Shown: one piece after another, positions 60,101-64,000 of the stretch | Layout: the number at the start of each line of letters is the position of its first letter | Position numbering within the stretch: the first letter of the stretch is position 1 | Assembly: GCF_017562075.2 (NCBI RefSeq) | Contig: NC_054082.1 | Span: 37,360,442 to 37,424,441, forward strand | From: Anopheles merus | Lineage: Eukaryota; Arthropoda; Insecta; Diptera; Culicidae | DNA length: 64,000 nucleotides | Reading direction: 5' to 3' | Made by a program: the position numbers and the translations under genes | Notes under the pieces: model-generated | Told to the model about the DNA's origin: nothing | The model's input: the letters and a program-made list of their open reading frames with translations, nothing else | Databases searched by the model: none

Positions 60101-62512
60101 CCAATCACTATCGGCAAGATTACTGACGCCTACCCTGGAAATAGATGTTGAAAGGCAGGAGCTATTGTTAATATCTATACCACATTACACCAACGCAACA
60201 GTTTGCAATCCAAAATCGAAAGATTCTAGCAGAATGCTGTTGAACTACTATATTGAAATCGTCAGGTGTTTTGGAAACAAAAAGGACCAACTAGCCATTT
60301 TTCAGCGAGAGCTTTCAGATTGGTTGTCCTACCATATGGAATACATTTTAACAAACGACACCCTTCTCTATCCTGCCTTCGAGGGTGTGCTGCGAATAAA
60401 GAAAAGCTTAGAAGATGCTCGTAAGCTTCCCAAAAAATCAATCACAAAGAGTAACGAACATTCCGGAGAGGACGATATTTTGGACGAAGATGACACATCG
60501 TTCTTCGATAGCTCAACTACATCGGCGAATCCAACGGAAATATCGACACTTAAAAAACTAACTATCTGGACTGGCTGTAGCTTGGCCGTGTTGCTGGTTG
60601 TGTATATAGTTTTCAAAATGCAACAGAATCAAAAAATTATCTCCAATAATCGCTTCACACATGGACGAAGAAAAACACTGCCGAAGCGAAGGACTTCCAG
60701 CATCCGACAGCTGTCTAGAACTGCCAGCGAACAGGAAGATATCACTGTTTATGACCGTTTTAAAAGCGACAAAATCAATGGTATTTGCAAGGTACAGTTT
60801 TGAACGTCACAAACGCTTAACAAATATGCTTCTTATTTCAGATTCGAAAATCAAGACCAAAAAGCATCGAAATACCTCTATCGCAAGATTCATTAAACGG
60901 ATACGACCAAGAAGCTGGAAATCGGGTGCTAAACATTACACGCCCATCAAAACGGAACTGATGGATGTAGAAGCCAATGATGATCACTTTTCACCAAGAC
61001 AGCAACGCACCCCGAAAAGTGACGATCCTGAAGCAGGACCATCAGGACTTAATAGGAAACAGGGACCCCACTTCTGCAGGTGCATTTCATGTATTGGAAA
61101 GGAGATTTCAGATCAAGATTCGGACGAATCAACCACACTGACCGTGAAGTACAGTGGGAGTGACGATAATTTAAGAACATCGAACAACAAAAAGACAAAG
61201 ATTGTATCGTCCGAATAAATAAGTAATGCCTATGCTGTACCTATGCTGGAAAGGAGCATCCTGCCACCTACAAAACTACCAAGGGAGTGGGAATGATTAA
61301 AAATTACAGCCGCACAGCCAAGCAACAATCAAAAAGTAAAGTTAGAGTATAAAAACTGAAGGAACTCAACAGATATAAATCGCATTGAAGACGTGCACAT
61401 TCATCTACAGGATTTTTCCCTCGAAATCCAGCAGGAATGTATCGAATGGCTTATATTGCAGGTAAAATTAAATGTTTGAAGCAAATGCAGAGAGCATTAA
61501 ACCAATGTCTAGAATCGTGCCGAATGGGTTTAGTCAGGAGATGTTTCATTTCTGTTTTCGAAACCTTTTGAGTGCCGTTTGAAGGTGCCTATCTTAACAC
61601 TGCAAATTATAATACATCCAATTAGTGTGCTTCCAATCCAAAGTACAATTAATCTCCAAAATCTACCACCAGTTTTGACACTAGTATGGCGTTCACATTT
61701 TTGGTACTTTGTGTTGATAACACACAAGAAAACCAAACCATCACACGTTATCTAAGTGAAAATGGAAATAGACAAATAAATTATAATCCAGAAATCATAT
61801 CACAACCATACGAAGAAGGATGATAAAGGAAGAAACAGAAGGATTTGATGAATGTATGTACGTGTGTATGTGTGTGAGTTTGTTGTACAGAAAAAAGGCA
61901 CCTACAGTAGTAGTTAACCCAATCGCGCTCGATAATCTTCTCTTCGCATTTTACGTTCTCTATTATACCGAAACTATTGAGTGCGTTGCAGTCACTGGTT
62001 CCTCCGCCCGCACCACCTCCGCCGCCGCCCAGCGCATCGGCCCCGCCGCTGCCGCCGCCGCCACCGCCCGCCTGGCCGTCTTTGATATCGAGATCCTGCA
62101 GCTCCTTCAGACAGAGCCACTCGCCGTCGACGGTGACGCGAAAGTTACACAGATAGATCGTGTCCTGGGCGGCGGTATCGCTGACGCTGCCCCCGCCGGC
62201 CACCCCGCCACCGTGTCCGGCTGTCCGCAGCTGCCCACCCGGTAGGCGGTGGTGTCCATCGCCGGCCGACCCAGTGCCGGCGGGGATGGCACGGGGCAGC
62301 GTAATCAGGGTGGCACCCGGTCCGTGATGGTGTCCATCTCCGTTGCCGTTCTTACCGTTGATCCCGGCCGCCGCGCTGCCACCGGTCGACGCACCGACGC
62401 TGCCGACATTGCTGGCGGTGGTGGAGGAGGAGGAGGTGGAGGTGGTGGTGTTGTTGCTGGCGACCGTCGTTTGATGATGGTTGTTCGGCTGTGCAATGCC
62501 CAACGCACGCAT
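53711..62512 (-). CDS. RUN and FYVE domain protein (RUFY family), long isoform
   Basis: Eight exons on the minus strand: 62,512-61,969, 59,104-58,671, 58,585-58,335, 58,264-58,006, 57,908-57,768, 56,666-56,569, 54,451-54,235 and 54,157-53,711. All are in frame, giving 796 residues. A disordered Gly/Ser/Thr-rich N terminus contains TIYLCNFRVTVDGEWLC. The RUN domain (about 183-368) includes RDPASIERSNL, GRARAWLRLALMQKKLADYL and VGLNVIDCNLCVKEEDLDSQ. Coiled coils (about 395-690) follow. The FYVE finger (about 719-793) has all signatures: WTPD, RRKHHCRNCG and RVCDHC. It resembles RUFY1/2 and Drosophila CG31064, endosomal effectors that bind PI3P and small GTPases such as Rab4/Rab14 or Arl8. The first donor (TTCG/GTATAA) is my least certain junction. 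The first intron (2.9 kb) contains an oppositely oriented gene. Confidence 0.93.
55035..55127 (-). mobile_element. tRNA-derived SINE head
   Basis: On the minus strand TGGTCTAGTGA (an A-box-like sequence, similar to the one in tRNA-Glu) is followed about 30 bp later by GGATCGATTCT (B-box-like). This is the internal promoter layout of a tRNA-derived SINE. It lacks a tRNA fold that I can complete, so it is probably not a functional tRNA. The body may continue to about 54,820. Confidence 0.45.
55138..55465. mobile_element. MITE with CAG-starting inverted repeats
   Basis: The left end CAGTTTGTTCCCGAGATACG and the reverse-complemented right end CAGCATGTTCCCGAGTTACG form terminal inverted repeats. 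Similarity continues through GCGGTT. The interior is AT-rich with no coding capacity. Flanks are TA on the left and TT on the right, a possibly decayed TA duplication. It directly abuts the SINE head, suggesting nested or preferred insertion. Confidence 0.6.
56962..57552 (-). CDS. alternative terminal exon of RUFY, FYVE-less isoform
   Basis: A good acceptor (ACCCAG) at 57,553 opens 196 codons to TAA 56,964-56,962, in phase with the exon ending at 57,768. It begins ECELELTQKGEMVSRLQIK, clearly related in sequence to the start of the exon at 56,666 (ECEASLKHKTELMSRMETQ). The two exons therefore look like duplicated, mutually exclusive coiled-coil exons. This one then runs into a low-complexity tail: Gly/Ser, a KKPHLKIGTIPPF patch, Ala/Thr homopolymers and an acidic end. 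Using it gives a 739-residue RUN plus coiled-coil protein without FYVE. Vertebrate RUFY3 also has a FYVE-less splice form. Confidence 0.75.
59408..61218 (+). CDS. unrecognised type I membrane protein, nested in a RUFY intron
   Basis: Exon 1 is 59,408-59,644; exon 2 starts 59,712; exon 3 starts 60,842. Product: a signal peptide or anchor near residues 16-35, then a luminal region of about 325 residues. That region has N-glycosylation sites (NRT, NAT, NDT) and several cysteines. An acidic stretch (EDDILDEDDTSFFD) precedes one transmembrane helix (about 364-386, SLAVLLVVYIVF), and a basic cytosolic tail follows (GRRKTLPKRR). Two exon-2 donors are possible. ATG/GTATTT at 60,781 gives a 560-residue protein ending at 61,216-61,218. 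AAG/GTACAG at 60,792 gives 478 residues ending at 60,959-60,961. I do not recognise the family. The gene lies on the opposite strand within the first intron of the RUFY gene. Confidence 0.8.
61219..61533 (+). other. coding-like but interrupted frame after the nested gene
   Basis: Directly after the long-form stop the same frame continues with protein-like segments (ERSILPPTKLPREWE; then DVHIHLQDFSLEIQQECIEW), separated by TGA at 61,294-61,296 and 61,357-61,359. A donor GCAG/GTAAAA at 61,462 and acceptor TCTAG at 61,512 would remove a 51-nt intron and lead to NRAEWV and a stop at 61,531. It could be part of a further exon set, a decayed gene or 3'UTR. AATAAA at 61,214-61,219 overlaps the stop and could end the nested transcript here. 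Confidence 0.25.
61534..61968 (-). other. remaining part of RUFY intron 1
   Basis: No gene supported. A minus-strand frame at 61,530-61,736 encodes a hydrophobic stretch but lacks an ATG. Confidence 0.5.
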
Positions 62513-64000
62513 TTTGGGCTACGGTTCGCAAACGGGTGGTTGTCGACCGTCGTGTAGAAAAGGGGTAAGAAACAGGACAATTTACTCAATGCGGAAGAGA
62601 ACGTAAATCCATTGCAGTAGGCACAGGCAAGCGAGCAGGCATGGCAAAGGGTCTCTCGGTAGAGCAGTTAAGTTTGGAAATTAACGTCTAACATTGGCTC
62701 TTAAATAGTGAAAACAAGATCTAGACATGTACGACAAGTACATCACATTGTAGGCTACACGTTAGTGCGCGTGGAAGACTTCTATTCTTTACGTTTTTTG
62801 CATTGCTTCTTTGTTTGTGTTAGGAACGATTCAATCTCAAGATAATTGTCTACTAGAAACAGCCCTTTCTCTGGGAACCTTGGCTCTTGACCTTGGTCTT
62901 TAATTGAGAACTAACTAATGCACGAACGACACAAGTCAAATAATGCTGAAAATAGAAGCTACCTAAACTAAATGGTCTTTGTGGTTTTGTTCTTTACAGG
63001 CAAATTTTTGCTATTTTCTTCCAAACTGCTTTTACTAACTGTCTCCATCGCTTCCGTCACGTCGACGCCTTCGTTTATGGAAGGAGCCCACAGAGACATC
63101 GCCGCTTGCCAATGCCATGCTTTTGTATGCCGGGGGTACGGGAACGGTTACCCTTTAATGGCTACTTACAGTGCGATTTACGGAGCCTAACGGGTGACTC
63201 AGCAATGTTTCCGTTTTGCTGCTGTGGTTAAACTGTCCGGTGTCGATTGAAATATTTTGCCGTCTGGTAACGCACTTTCGTTCACCTTTTGTCGTCACGA
63301 GGACAGTATTGCATTGGAGCAAATGGGCACTTCAACACCAACGTTATCTAGTCGGTGTGATATTCTCCTTATCCAGCGTTATCCAAAAAACACACAATTA
63401 CTGCATATTGTTGCCCTAAACCAGCGTACAAATTACGTTGCAGTCTGGCAGAACTACACCGCGGTCGTTCTGCATTGGCTAAAATTATCGATTTTTCACC
63501 AAACTCAACGCCTGCTGTGGTACGAACGCTAGACCAGCGAGCGTGGACAGACGGATTGAATGAAACTGTAGGGCAGCTGCAGAAGAAACCAACTACCAAG
63601 GGTTTGACATTTGCACTATGGGACGGTGTTGTGTTGTGTACGACGACACAGAAGAAGGACATGCGCAATCGCATGTCTTCTGAATCCGCCAACGCGCTCC
63701 ATACCCACCGACCGGTTCCATGTTCCGACTGCTTCCTGTTACTTTCCATCGAGAAGAAAGGGTAGTAAACAAAACAAACGCACGGCGATGGGTACTTCAC
63801 ACGCACGCACATGCACGGAGGGAAGAATGAAAGACAGAACCGTTCCACACATCCTCATGTTCGTATAGTGCCGGTGCAGTTGGAAGCATCGTTTGTTTAC
63901 GTTCGTGGTACGGTGTTAGATGTATTGGTAGGCTAATTTACACGCAACGGTGTGACTCACCAGTGGCAGTGAGGACAAAGAGCGCAATTCAGGCGGAAAG
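62513..64000 (-). other. 5'UTR and upstream region of the RUFY gene
   Basis: The RUFY start codon at 62,512 is preceded on the minus strand by an open, gene-poor region. No coding exon is recognised; short frames here look random. The 5'UTR, promoter or further introns of RUFY are expected, but I cannot place a start site. Confidence 0.5.

Noticed and set aside
61530..61736. 68-codon minus-strand frame with a hydrophobic helix (RLIVLWIGSTLIGCIIICSV)
   Set aside because: No ATG in frame, short, AT-rich, inside the RUFY intron; could be an orphan exon but nothing supports it.

Overview
The window looks like nuclear DNA of a dipteran insect, most likely an anopheline mosquito. The spliced genes encode proteins very close to Drosophila and human families. 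Introns range from about 50 bp to many kb. Long CA/GT and CT/GA microsatellites are common, small TA-flanked MITEs sit in introns, and homopolymeric amino-acid tracts are frequent. No bacterial, viral, CRISPR or operon-like feature was found. The species assignment is inference.

Layout: (1) bases 1-44,200 hold one gene on the + strand, roadkill (rdx/HIB), the SPOP orthologue. A 374-residue protein is encoded by six exons between 17,326 and 38,370. Up to three alternative N-terminal coding exons are proposed (7,408-7,592, 27,075-27,230 and 33,388-33,930). Most of the first 36 kb is intron, promoter and 5'UTR-type sequence. After the rdx stop the same frame stays open for another 536 codons, followed by a long AT-rich 3'UTR. 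(2) Bases 44,600-48,700 (- strand) encode PINCH/steamer duck (stck), five LIM domains, convergent with rdx, with an optional 244-residue N-terminal extension. (3) Bases 48,700-51,080 are intergenic. (4) Bases 51,806-53,155 (-) encode ATP6AP2, the V-ATPase accessory protein, with a CLEAR/M-box type site about 110 bp upstream of its ATG. (5) Bases 53,711-62,512 (-) encode a RUN and FYVE domain protein (RUFY family) with two alternative 3' ends, one giving the FYVE domain and one lacking it. (6) An unrecognised type I membrane protein gene lies on the + strand inside the first RUFY intron (59,408-61,218).

The genes do not form a pathway. Shared themes are cell-biological: rdx is a Cullin-3 substrate receptor, stck an integrin-adhesion scaffold, ATP6AP2 a V-ATPase assembly factor, and RUFY an endosome/lysosome effector. 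The most interesting signals are the open frame after the rdx stop, a candidate recursive splice site at 4,029/4,030, the stck extension, the FYVE-less RUFY exon, and the nested gene whose last exon is readable in two frames. All exon boundaries were read by eye from splice consensus and frame continuity; no alignment or RNA evidence was available.
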